The notes: generated by a model not told the origin, from the letters alone. Positions 7,636-14,639 are shown, numbered from the stretch's first letter. The stretch is 17,768 nt of DNA from Actinomycetes bacterium (GCA_021800645.1 JAJYYT010000005.1:1-17768), one strand, 5' to 3'. Made by a program: numbers and translations.

Positions 7636-7797
7636 ATGGCAGGCGGATCCAACAAGTGCTTGTCACGTGGTCGCGTCCTGTTGCCGACGAGCTCTCCGGT
7701 CGGCAAGCTTCGGACCGGGGTGCGCCTTCGGACCGGGGTGCGCCTTCGGACCGCGGTGCGCCTTCGGACCGCGGTGCGCACGGCGCCGACGTACTGA
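7636..7797 (+). CDS. Possible 53-residue basic peptide, unrecognised
   Basis: An ATG at 7636 lies 39 bases after the promoter candidate and has a GAGGTG purine run about 8 bases upstream. It opens a frame of 53 codons ending in TGA. The first 24 residues begin MAGGSNKCLSRGR; the rest is LRTGVR twice, then LRTAVR twice, encoded by the 18-bp repeats, then a short tail. I recognise no family. Against it, G/C at third positions is clearly lower in the first part than in neighbouring genes, and the repeats are open in all three frames. It could be a leader ORF or simply part of an untranslated RNA. It overlaps no other gene. Confidence 0.2.
   Translation: MAGGSNKCLSRGRVLLPTSSPVGKLRTGVRLRTGVRLRTAVRLRTAVRTAPTY
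7708..7779 (+). repeat. Four 18-bp tandem repeats upstream of the ABC exporter
   Basis: The units are CTTCGGACCGGGGTGCGC twice, then CTTCGGACCGCGGTGCGC twice, differing at a single base. Every unit contains CGGACCG, the exact complement of CGGTCCG at 7911-7917 further down the same leader. The paired pattern of variants (two and two) resembles the treY repeat. Confidence 0.95.
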
Positions 7798-8045
7798 CCA
7801 CGTCGCCACTCGCGACGTCGGGGCGCCGCTCCGACTAGGTCACGGCGACGTGCCCGGAGACCCGGAGGACTGGCGACGCCCCGAACCTCCGGGGGTCCTT
7901 CGTCCCGCGTCGGTCCGAGATCGACCGGCGCCCCACAGGCTGGGCCGAGACTCGACGGACCGGTACTCGACGCAGTCGCCGACGATGCTCCTCTTTCGTC
8001 CTCCCGCCCCCTCTTCCTTCCGCACCTTTCACACGGAGCCCCTCG
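7798..8045 (+). other. Structured candidate leader of the ABC exporter gene
   Basis: No coding signal was found in this stretch. It holds a hairpin, CCCGGAGG (7861-7868) with CCTCCGGG (7886-7893). A second potential stem joins CGGTCCG (7911-7917) to CGGACCG (7956-7962), extended by GCGT (7907-7910) with ACGC (7970-7973). A pyrimidine-rich run follows at about 7987-8029. A good ribosome site, GGAG (8035-8038), is 7 bases before the exporter ATG. It matches no riboswitch class I know. Confidence 0.35.
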
Positions 8046-9845
8046 ATGAGCACCGACTCGCTGTTCCCCGCATCCTCCACCAGAGACACCCTCGCCTTCT
8101 GCTGGCGCCAGGTCGGCCCGTACAAGAGGGGCATGGTCACGGGCTGGATCCTCACCATGACCGCGACCGTGGTCCAATCGGTCGCGGGCCCCCTCATCTT
8201 CGCGGCATTGCTGACCCGGGTTGCCCAGCTGCCGCCGCACGCGTCGTTCGGCTCGACCTTCGAGCCGCTCGTCGTCGCGTACGGCCTCACGCTCATCGCC
8301 GGAACGCTCTTGTGGCGCTGGGCAGGCTGGGTTGAATGGGGAGCGTCGCTGGGCGCGTTCGCCCATGCATTGGTCCGCGGGTACGAGCATCTCATCAGCC
8401 TGAGCCACCGTTGGCACTCGGACCGGCCGGCGGGCGAGGTCATCTCGACCCTCGAGACCTTCTCGTGGGCGTTCGTGGACCTGCTCGACACGCTCAACTG
8501 GGGGTTCCTCCGCATCGGCGTGACGGTGCTCTCCGCGATCATCGTGCTCGCCGTCGTGGCCTGGCCCGTCGCCCTGGTGATGGCTGGACTCGTCGTGGTC
8601 TTCGCCGTCGTGCTCAAGCGTCGGATGGCTCTTGTGGTCGCGGCAGGGAAGAACTTCTCCGACTCCCACAGCCGCGCGACCGGCGTGCTCGCCGACACCA
8701 TCTCGAACCTCACGACGATCCGGACGCAGGCGGCGGAACCGCTGGAAGGCCGCCACGTCGAATCTCTCGTCGGCGAGGCCGTCAAGGCGGACCTCCGGGC
8801 CCGTCGCATCTTCGCGACGACCCGCCTGCAGATGGAAGGGTCCCTGAGCCTCTTCAGCTGGCTGGCGATTCTCGTCGGCGTCCTCCTCGCGCTGCACCAC
8901 TCGGCCGCCGCAGGCACGATCTACCTCATCCTCTTCTACGCGACCTCGGTGGTCGCGTCCATGGAGGAATCGTTCGAGCACATTCGCAGCTCGTCGCGAG
9001 GCCTCGGCCGGTGCGCCAAATTCGCAGGGATCGCAGCGACGGCGCCCGAGATCGTGGACGAGCCAGGCGCTCCCGCCCTGAAGGTCCGCGAAGGGCGCGT
9101 CGACATGTCCCATGTCCGGTTCGCCTACCCGGGTCGTCCGCCTCTCTTCGACGATCTCACACTGACGATCGAGCCGGGCGAGCACGTCGGGCTCGTCGGC
9201 TCATCGGGATCCGGAAAGACGACGCTCACGAAGCTCCTGCTGCGCTTCATGGATCTCGACGCCGGAGCCATCGCAATCGACGGACAGGACATCGCCAAGG
9301 TGACGCAGGCCTCTCTGCGCAAGCACATCTCGTTCGTCCCGCAGGACCCGCAGATGCTCCACCGCACCATTGCTGAGAACATCTGCTACGGGCTGGAAGG
9401 CATGGACCAGCCCGACATGGAGCTCGTCTGCGAGGTGGGGCGTGCCGCCCACGTCGAGGAGTTCGTGCGCCGTCTGCCCGACGGGTACCACACCGTGGTC
9501 GGCGAACGGGGCCTCAAGCTCTCCGGCGGTCAGCGCCAGCGCGTCGCGATCGCGCAGGCGATGGCGAAGTCCGCACCGATCCTGATCCTGGACGAGGCCA
9601 CCTCGGCGCTGGACTCCGAGTCCGAAGTACTGGTGCAAGAGGCGCTGTGGAGGCTCATGTCCGGCGCCACCGCCCTCGTCGTCGCACACCGTCTCGCAAC
9701 GATCGCTCGCCTCGACAGGATCGTGGTGATCGACGACGGCGAGATCGTTGAGCAGGGGTCCCATCGTGAGCTCCTCTCGCTCGGGGACCACGGCGTCTAC
9801 GGGAGGCTGTGGCGCCACCAGTCAGGCGGGTTCATCGCCGCGTGA
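8046..9845 (+). CDS. ABC exporter half-transporter (fused permease and ATPase)
   Basis: The 599-residue product has the MsbA/Sav1866-type layout: a membrane domain with about six helices (residues about 25-330) followed by a nucleotide-binding domain. Seen: Walker A GLVGSSGSGKTTL at about 382-394, Q-loop FVPQDPQML, signature LSGGQRQRVAIAQAM near 492, Walker B and D-loop ILILDEATSALD at about 512-523, and the switch His in VVAHRLAT near 547. All ATPase residues are intact, so it should be active as a homodimer or with a second half-transporter encoded elsewhere. It would use ATP to expel a lipid, peptide or drug; the substrate cannot be read from the sequence. The ATG at 8046 has a GGAG ribosome site 7 bases upstream. 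The gene stands alone behind a long leader and converges with the PDZ gene. Confidence 0.95.
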   Translation: MSTDSLFPASSTRDTLAFCWRQVGPYKRGMVTGWILTMTATVVQSVAGPLIFAALLTRVAQLPPHASFGSTFEPLVVAYGLTLIAGTLLWRWAGWVEWGASLGAFAHALVRGYEHLISLSHRWHSDRPAGEVISTLETFSWAFVDLLDTLNWGFLRIGVTVLSAIIVLAVVAWPVALVMAGLVVVFAVVLKRRMALVVAAGKNFSDSHSRATGVLADTISNLTTIRTQAAEPLEGRHVESLVGEAVKADLRARRIFATTRLQMEGSLSLFSWLAILVGVLLALHHSAAAGTIYLILFYATSVVASMEESFEHIRSSSRGLGRCAKFAGIAATAPEIVDEPGAPALKVREGRVDMSHVRFAYPGRPPLFDDLTLTIEPGEHVGLVGSSGSGKTTLTKLLLRFMDLDAGAIAIDGQDIAKVTQASLRKHISFVPQDPQMLHRTIAENICYGLEGMDQPDMELVCEVGRAAHVEEFVRRLPDGYHTVVGERGLKLSGGQRQRVAIAQAMAKSAPILILDEATSALDSESEVLVQEALWRLMSGATALVVAHRLATIARLDRIVVIDDGEIVEQGSHRELLSLGDHGVYGRLWRHQSGGFIAA

Positions 9846-9857
9846 ACGGCGTCCCTG

Positions 9858-9889
9858 CCGTGCGGCTCCTTGGCGCGGCGCCGGCACGG
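9858..9889 (+). terminator. Hairpin between the convergent ABC and PDZ genes
   Basis: CCGTGCGGC (9858-9866) pairs with GCCGGCACGG (9880-9889) with one bulged G. It lies 13 bases after the ABC stop codon and has no T-run. It is well placed to end transcription of the exporter gene. Confidence 0.4.
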
Positions 9890-9934
9890 TTGAGGTGTCC
9901 CAGGAGGCGTACGCACGCCGAGTTCGATGCCCGT

Positions 9935-10972
9935 TCAACCGACGGTGCGTGTGCCTGGACGTCTCGCAAGGGTGACCGTCGCAGACTCGTGCTTCCCCGA
10001 AGGGGTCACCCAACCGACGTGCACCCGGCTCCCGGGTGCCTTGCGGAGGACATCGATCCGCAGTGTGAGGGCAGAGAGCACCGGGCGTGTCGCGAATTCG
10101 GTGATCGTGTCACCCTTGGCGATGCCAGCCCTCGCCGCCGGCGAGGAGGGCACGACCTTCACCACGTAGGCGCCGGCCACGGAGGGGGTCGATGGGGCTG
10201 CCGGCGAAGGTGCCGGAGCTGTCCGAGGTGTCGTCGATGTCGGTGCCGGAGCGAAGCCCGAGGGCACGGCGACCTCCACCCCGAGGAAACCCCCCGAGCC
10301 CAGGGCCGGCGGGGTGCGGGGGGCGGGGGAGGCCACGCCTCCCCGGGCTGCGACGGGTGCGCTCCCTCCCCAGACGCTGAAGCCGATGCCGAGGCCCAGC
10401 GCGACCATCGCGATCGCGCCGAGCACGCCGCCGACGAGGAGCCAGCCGAGGGGGCGCCGAGGAGCCGTCACGGGGGCGGTCGGAATTCCTGCGCCAGCCG
10501 GCAAAGCGCCTCCCGGGAAGCCTGGCCCTGCCAGGCCCCAGCCGTACCACGGGGGTGGGCCGCCCCACGAGGCCCCCCCCAGCGGCGTCGACCACCAGGG
10601 CCACGGCGGCACGCCGGCTCCCGGGCTCCCCGCAGGAACGGTGCCTTGGGTCGGCGTGCCCTGGGGCGGCGTGCCCTGGGTCGGCGTGCCCTGGGTCGGC
10701 GTGCCCTGGGTCGGCGTGCCGAACGGGAGCGTGCCCTCGGAGGGCGGCGCGAACGGGAGCGTGCCCTCGGGGGGCGTCGCGAACGGGAGCGTGCCCTCTA
10801 CCGGCTCCGACGGCGGACCGGGGGGATCCTGTTGCCGCTCTCGGACAACCGACCCTGTGCTGGTCGGGGCCGGCTCGCGGTTCTTCGCCGATCGGTCTGT
10901 CGTACCACTCGTCGATCCACCCGGCGCATCGTCGGCACGGTCTCCGGCGGGCACCTCGGGAACGTCGGGCAT
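9935..10972 (-). CDS. Membrane-anchored PDZ protein with a repetitive Pro/Gly/Thr-rich N-terminus
   Basis: The 345-residue product has three parts. Residues 1 to about 165 are low-complexity: polar and Pro-rich, then three EGTLPF-type 10-residue repeats, five GTPTQ-type 5-residue repeats, and a Trp/Gly/Pro-rich stretch (PPWPWW, WYGWG). One membrane helix follows at about 175-199, just after Arg-Arg. The C-terminal part (about 228-340) is a PDZ domain: GGFLGVEV, a Pro/Ser/Thr insert, then VVPSSPAARAGIAKGDTI, as in HtrA proteins. No protease domain is present. The likely topology is N-terminus inside and PDZ outside, which is inference. The ATG at 10972 has a GGGAGG ribosome site 6 bases upstream. 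The PDZ signature and codon bias favour this strand over the long opposite-strand frame. The role is unknown; a scaffold for envelope proteins is possible. Confidence 0.8.
   Translation of the reverse strand: MPDVPEVPAGDRADDAPGGSTSGTTDRSAKNREPAPTSTGSVVRERQQDPPGPPSEPVEGTLPFATPPEGTLPFAPPSEGTLPFGTPTQGTPTQGTPTQGTPPQGTPTQGTVPAGSPGAGVPPWPWWSTPLGGASWGGPPPWYGWGLAGPGFPGGALPAGAGIPTAPVTAPRRPLGWLLVGGVLGAIAMVALGLGIGFSVWGGSAPVAARGGVASPAPRTPPALGSGGFLGVEVAVPSGFAPAPTSTTPRTAPAPSPAAPSTPSVAGAYVVKVVPSSPAARAGIAKGDTITEFATRPVLSALTLRIDVLRKAPGSRVHVGWVTPSGKHESATVTLARRPGTRTVG
10646..10720 (-). repeat. Five 15-bp repeats encoding GTPTQ
   Basis: Five consecutive 15-bp units (plus-strand form CTGGGTCGGCGTGCC) encode GTPTQ on the minus strand. 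One copy is GTPPQ, and one has a single synonymous change. Three copies are identical. Confidence 0.95.
10721..10798 (-). repeat. 30-bp repeats encoding EGTLPF units, 2.6 copies
   Basis: Units begin at 10721, 10751 and 10781 with GAACGGGAGCGTGCCCTC on the plus strand. They encode EGTLPF followed by four variable residues on the minus strand. The array directly adjoins the 15-bp array, so two repeat families of different period lie end to end. Confidence 0.9.
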
Positions 10973-11100
10973 CGCTCGCCTCCCGTCTCTTGCGTTCCTT
11001 CCTTCCTTGCATTACAGCGCTGCCACGTAAGAAGCTCCGTTGATCAGAGCTAAGGGAATCTAAGAACTTCTGCTGGGGACGCTGAAGGCTCTCGGCCGGG
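10973..11100. promoter_or_regulatory. Divergent control region between the PDZ gene and tryptophanase
   Basis: This AT-richer patch separates two divergent genes. For the PDZ gene, TGTAAT on the minus strand (plus 11011-11016) matches 5 of 6 bases of a -10 box, without a clear -35. An inverted repeat AGCTC-N9-GAGCT (11033-11051) is centred on TGATCA (11041-11046), and CAGCGCTG (11015-11022) is palindromic. On the plus strand TTGATC (11040-11045) could be a -35, but the best -10 (TAAGAA, 11061) is only 15 bp away. The sites are suggestive, not proven. Confidence 0.35.
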
Positions 11101-11187
11101 ATGCAAGGAGCGGTCCGGTGGCTCGTCCGATCGGCGATTCACCGGAGTCACCGACGACCCGCCCGGGGAGGCACGATGGAGCGATGA
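11101..11187 (+). CDS. Possible 28-codon leader ORF before tryptophanase
   Basis: ATG at 11101 opens a frame of 28 codons whose TGA (11185-11187) overlaps the tryptophanase ATG (11184-11186) as ATGA. It begins MQGAVRWLVRS, with a single Trp at position 7, and is rich in Arg. E. coli and Proteus tryptophanase operons are controlled by a short TnaC peptide containing one essential Trp, which is why this frame deserves notice; I see no other resemblance to TnaC. The ribosome site is weak. A second in-frame ATG at 11176, 4 bases after GGGGAGG, would give a 3-codon ORF ending at the same overlap. A frame of this length can occur by chance in GC-rich DNA. Confidence 0.25.
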   Translation: MQGAVRWLVRSAIHRSHRRPARGGTMER

Positions 11188-12575
11188 CCGACACCGAGGC
11201 CGACGAGGCCTTCCACACCATCATCGAGCCGTTCAGGATCCACTCCGTCGAGCCGATGCGGATGTCGTCGCGCTCCGAGCGGCTCGAGTGGCTCCGCGCG
11301 GCGGGCTTCAACCTGTTCGAGCTCGCTGCCGAGAACGTGATCGTCGACCTGCTCACCGACTCGGGTACCGGGGCGATGTCTGCCGAGCAGTGGGCGGGCA
11401 TCCAGCGCGGCAACGAGGCGTACGCGGGGGCTCCCTCCTACTTCCGCTTCAAAGAGGCCGTCACCGAGCTCTTCCCCTTCCGCCACGTGCTCCCGACCCA
11501 CCAGGGGAGAGCCGCGGAGAAGATCCTCTTCAGCGTCGTCGGCGGCCGAGGGAGGGTCGTCCCGAACAACATCCACTTCGACACGACGAGGGCCAACATC
11601 GAGTTCACGGGTGCCGAAGCGGTGGACCTGCCCCTCCCCGAGGCTCTCGTGCCTTCCTCCCGCCATCCGTTCAAGGGCAACCTCACAGTCGACGCGCTCG
11701 ACCGGCTCCTCGCCGAACGCGCTTCCGACGTCCCGCTCGTGATGGTGACGATCACGAGCAACGCGGGCGGGGGCCAGCCGGTGAGCATGGCGAACCTCCG
11801 CGCGGTGCGCGATGCGTGCGATCGGCACTCACTGCCGCTGTTCCTCGATGCCTGCCGATTCGCGGAGAACGCCTGGTTCGTGAAGACCCGCGAAGTGGGC
11901 TACGCGGGCCACCGCGTCGCAGACATCGTGCGCGAGGCTGCTCGACTGGCCGACGGGATGACCATGTCCGCGAAGAAGGATCCCCTCGCCAACATCGGGG
12001 GCTGGCTCGCGATGAACGACGACGGGCTCGCCGAGCAGTGCCGCACCCTGGAGATCCTGACCGAGGGCTTCCCCACCTATGGCGGCCTCGCGGGGCGGGA
12101 CCTGGAGGCGATCGCGCAAGGCCTCCGCGAGTGCGTCGAGGAGGACTACCTCCGCTACAGGATCCGCTCCGTCGAGTACCTCGGGCAAGCTCTCGAGTCG
12201 GCGGGCGTCCCGGTGGTGGTGCCCTTCGGAGGCCACGCCGTCTTTCTCGACGCTGCGGCGCTGCTCCCTCACATCCCGCCGACCCAGTACCCAGGACAGG
12301 TGCTCGCTTGCGCCATCTACGAGGAAGGAGGCGTGCGAGCCTGTGAGATCGGCACCGTTATGTTCGGCAGACGGCCAGACGGGACGGAGCAGCCGGCACC
12401 GATGGAGCTCGTACGGCTCGCCATCCCCCGACGCACGTACACCCAGAGCCACATCGACTACGTCATCGAGGTGGTGACCCGAGTCGCCGCCCGGGCGGCC
12501 ACACTGCGGGGGCTCCGGATCGAGTCCGAGCCCCCGCGGCTCCGGCACTTCACGGCTCGTTTCGTCCCGGCGTGA
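11184..12575 (+). CDS. tnaA: Tryptophanase (tryptophan indole-lyase)
   Basis: This PLP enzyme of the beta-eliminating lyase family splits L-tryptophan into indole, pyruvate and ammonia in the cytosol. The 463-residue length fits (E. coli TnaA 471). Seen: EPFRIHSVEPMRM, NVIVDLLTDSGTGAMS, PTHQGRAAE, and MSAKKDPLANIGG with Lys265 expected to hold PLP. Three positions separate it from tyrosine phenol-lyase. FDTTRAN has Asp133 (Asp in tryptophanase, Thr in the phenol-lyase), CEIGTVMFGR has Ile389 (Arg in the phenol-lyase), and LRHFTARF has His455 (Phe in the phenol-lyase). All three are of the tryptophanase kind. The ATG at 11184 is chosen from the family N-terminus; a GTG at 11118 would add 22 unlikely residues. 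GGGGAGG lies 12 bases upstream, rather far, and GGAG only 2. No tryptophan permease adjoins it. Confidence 0.93.
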   Translation: MTDTEADEAFHTIIEPFRIHSVEPMRMSSRSERLEWLRAAGFNLFELAAENVIVDLLTDSGTGAMSAEQWAGIQRGNEAYAGAPSYFRFKEAVTELFPFRHVLPTHQGRAAEKILFSVVGGRGRVVPNNIHFDTTRANIEFTGAEAVDLPLPEALVPSSRHPFKGNLTVDALDRLLAERASDVPLVMVTITSNAGGGQPVSMANLRAVRDACDRHSLPLFLDACRFAENAWFVKTREVGYAGHRVADIVREAARLADGMTMSAKKDPLANIGGWLAMNDDGLAEQCRTLEILTEGFPTYGGLAGRDLEAIAQGLRECVEEDYLRYRIRSVEYLGQALESAGVPVVVPFGGHAVFLDAAALLPHIPPTQYPGQVLACAIYEEGGVRACEIGTVMFGRRPDGTEQPAPMELVRLAIPRRTYTQSHIDYVIEVVTRVAARAATLRGLRIESEPPRLRHFTARFVPA

Positions 12576-12582
12576 GGCGGAG

Positions 12583-12613
12583 CCGCGCCCGTCCACGCGG
12601 CGCACGGGCGCGG
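12583..12613 (+). terminator. 10-bp perfect hairpin between tnaA and recD
   Basis: CCGCGCCCGT (12583-12592) and ACGGGCGCGG (12604-12613) pair without mismatch around an 11-base loop, starting 8 bases after the tnaA stop. There is no T-run on either strand. It lies between two convergent genes, so it may stop transcription from both sides. The remaining 100 bases to recD show nothing else. Confidence 0.5.
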
Positions 12614-12713
12614 TGACCGTGACGACCCGCCGTGCGCGGCTGCGGTGACAGGACACCTCGAAGAACCGGAGCTCAACGCGGACGACGCGGTTGGTTCCAG
12701 GTGCTCGGGCGCG

Positions 12714-14639
12714 TCAGCCTTCGCTGCCCCACAGTCGATCCGTGAGCCCCGAGGCGCGTGCGACCCGTCGGTCGAGCGCGGCCCTGACCGACTCTTCGGT
12801 CCCGGCGACGAGCAGCCGGCGCCTCGCCCGCGTCACCGCCGTGTACAGGAGCTCGCGGGTGAGGATCCTCGACGTCGGCTGCGGCAGCAGGACTGCCACG
12901 TCGTCGAACTCCGACCCCTGTGCCTTGTGGATCGTCATCGCGTAGACGGTGTCGACCGCCGACAGCCGTGACGGGCTGACGACGCCCTGCTCGAACACCG
13001 CGCCCACACCGGACGGATCGCGGACGACGAGCACACCGGTGTCCCCGTTGAACAACTTCAGGTGGTAGTCGTTCGCCGTCACGATGACCGGCCGTCCCAC
13101 GTACCAGTCCCCGTCCGCCGAGAAACCCTCGATCTCGTCCACCAGCCACCGCTCGACCTTCGCATTCCACGTCGAGACGCCCACCGGTCCGCGACGATGA
13201 GCGCACAGGATGCGCCACGAGCCGAGCGCCACGAGCGCCGCTCCGCCGTCGCGCGCCCGTGCCGCTTCGACCACGCGCGCGCCGGCGGCGCACGCGAGGC
13301 GGCGGATCGGGTCGAGCTGCTCGGGCCCGGCTTCGCCGACGTCGATCGGCAGCCACTGCACGCTCGCGTCGTCCGTGCCTGCCGCCAGGACGCGCAACGC
13401 GCCGTCGGCGTCACCCGACCTGACCGCCTCCGCAAGATCGGCAAGTGCGCCACTGAAGCGATGGTTCGTCCTCAGCACGACGATCCCGTCTCCGATCGCC
13501 GGCCCGTCCGGTCGTACCTGCTCGACCGGGAGCGCCACGCCGCTCGCCGCCACCAGTTGGTCGCGCGACGCTCCACGCATGCGCAGTGCCCTCGACGCCG
13601 GACCGACGACGTCCCCGAGCACCGCCCCGGCCTCGACCGACGCAAGCTGCTCGGGGTCGCCGACGAAGACGAGGCGCGCGTCGTGACGGACGGCTTCGAC
13701 CAGGCGGGCCATCAGCCACAACGAGAGCATCGAGGTCTCGTCGACGACCACGACGTCGTGGGGGAGGCGGTTGCGGCGGTGGTAGCGGAAGCGGCTCGAG
13801 CTGCCCGGTCTCGGGCGAAGCAGGCGGTGGACGGTCGAGGCCTCTAGCGCGCGCAGTTGCTCCTGCACCGAAGGAGCGACGTCGAGGAGCATCGCGGCGG
13901 CGCGCACGGCTTCCTGCATGCGGTTCGCCGCCTTGCCCGTCGGGGCGGCCAACGCGACGAGCGGGGGCTCCGCCCCGTCGGTCGACGCCTCCTCCGCCAG
14001 CAAGCCTACGAGCGTCGCGACCGTCGTCGTCTTCCCGGTCCCCGGCCCGCCCGCGATCACCGCGAGACCCCTCAGCGCCGCGACCGCGACCGCCCAGCGC
14101 TGCTCGGGGTCGCCGTCGTCGCCGAGGAAGCGCCGGACCGCCCGGGCGAGCCGACCGGTGTCGACATCACCTCCGACTGCGTTTCCGGCCGACACGGCCG
14201 CCCGCGTGAGCAGGTCCGCGGCCACCTCCCGTTCGTCCCGCCAGTAGCGGTCGAGGTACAGCGCCGAACCGACGAGGCGCAGCGGTGCCACCGCTGGATC
14301 CTCGTCACCGACCGCGACAAGCGGGCTCGCAGCCACGGCTCGCAGCCACGGCTTTGGATCCGGCCACGGCAGGGCGTCGAGATCGACCTCGTCTTCGATC
14401 TCGCCCTCGACGGTCTCGCGCACCGAGCCGAGGTCGGCGCGCACGTGCCCGACGCGCGGCGCGCGCACCGCGAATGCCGCCGCCAACGCCACCAGCTCGC
14501 TTTCGTCGGCGCCGAGCCGACCGAGTCTCCGTGCCACGTGGACGTCGGCGGGTGCCAGCACCCCCGCACGGTTGAAAGCAAAGAGCCGGGAGCCCTCCGA
14601 GAGCCCCAGCACCACTCCCGAGTCGAGCGTCGTCGTCAA
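12714..14639 (-). CDS. recD: RecBCD helicase subunit RecD (exodeoxyribonuclease V alpha chain)
   Basis: RecD is the 5'-3' SF1 helicase of RecBCD, which resects double-strand breaks for recombination. The 641-residue product carries AGGPGTGKTTTVATL (Walker A), APTGKAANRM, VVDETSMLSLWLM (Walker B), FVGDPEQLASVEAGAVLGD, TNHRFSG, NDYHLKLFNGDTGVL, YAMTIHKAQGSEFDDV and YTAVTRARRRL in the right order. The TTG at 14639 is chosen because it overlaps the recB stop as TTGA and has GAGGT on the minus strand 6 bases upstream; a GTG at 14711 inside recB is the longer alternative. The N-terminal domain (about residues 1-150) is the part thought to contact RecB/RecC. A 13-bp tandem duplication lies within it without breaking the frame. 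Co-translation with recB is very likely. Confidence 0.93.
   Translation of the reverse strand: MTTTLDSGVVLGLSEGSRLFAFNRAGVLAPADVHVARRLGRLGADESELVALAAAFAVRAPRVGHVRADLGSVRETVEGEIEDEVDLDALPWPDPKPWLRAVAASPLVAVGDEDPAVAPLRLVGSALYLDRYWRDEREVAADLLTRAAVSAGNAVGGDVDTGRLARAVRRFLGDDGDPEQRWAVAVAALRGLAVIAGGPGTGKTTTVATLVGLLAEEASTDGAEPPLVALAAPTGKAANRMQEAVRAAAMLLDVAPSVQEQLRALEASTVHRLLRPRPGSSSRFRYHRRNRLPHDVVVVDETSMLSLWLMARLVEAVRHDARLVFVGDPEQLASVEAGAVLGDVVGPASRALRMRGASRDQLVAASGVALPVEQVRPDGPAIGDGIVVLRTNHRFSGALADLAEAVRSGDADGALRVLAAGTDDASVQWLPIDVGEAGPEQLDPIRRLACAAGARVVEAARARDGGAALVALGSWRILCAHRRGPVGVSTWNAKVERWLVDEIEGFSADGDWYVGRPVIVTANDYHLKLFNGDTGVLVVRDPSGVGAVFEQGVVSPSRLSAVDTVYAMTIHKAQGSEFDDVAVLLPQPTSRILTRELLYTAVTRARRRLLVAGTEESVRAALDRRVARASGLTDRLWGSEG
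14326..14351 (-). repeat. 13-bp tandem duplication inside recD
   Basis: CTCGCAGCCACGG occurs twice back to back. The unit is not a multiple of 3, so the two copies are read in different frames (PKPWLRAVAASPLV on the minus strand), yet the flanks on both sides look like normal RecD sequence. Confidence 0.9.

Noticed and set aside
7798..8045. Known riboswitch class before the ABC exporter
   Set aside because: Stems can be drawn, but I see no conserved aptamer core of any class I can name, so it is left as a structured leader candidate.
7605..9185. 526-codon minus-strand frame opposite the ABC exporter
   Set aside because: It mirrors the exporter gene, which has every ABC ATPase motif. The minus-strand product shows no family features.
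10646..10810. CRISPR-like repeat array
   Set aside because: The units are directly adjacent with no spacers and encode peptide repeats in frame, so this is a coding minisatellite.
9809..11053. 414-codon plus-strand frame opposite the PDZ gene
   Set aside because: The product is repetitive Arg/Gly-rich sequence. The minus strand has a PDZ signature, a membrane helix and a GGGAGG ribosome site.
11184..12575. Tyrosine phenol-lyase as an alternative product
   Set aside because: The diagnostic Thr, Arg and Phe of that enzyme are replaced by Asp133, Ile389 and His455, as in tryptophanase.
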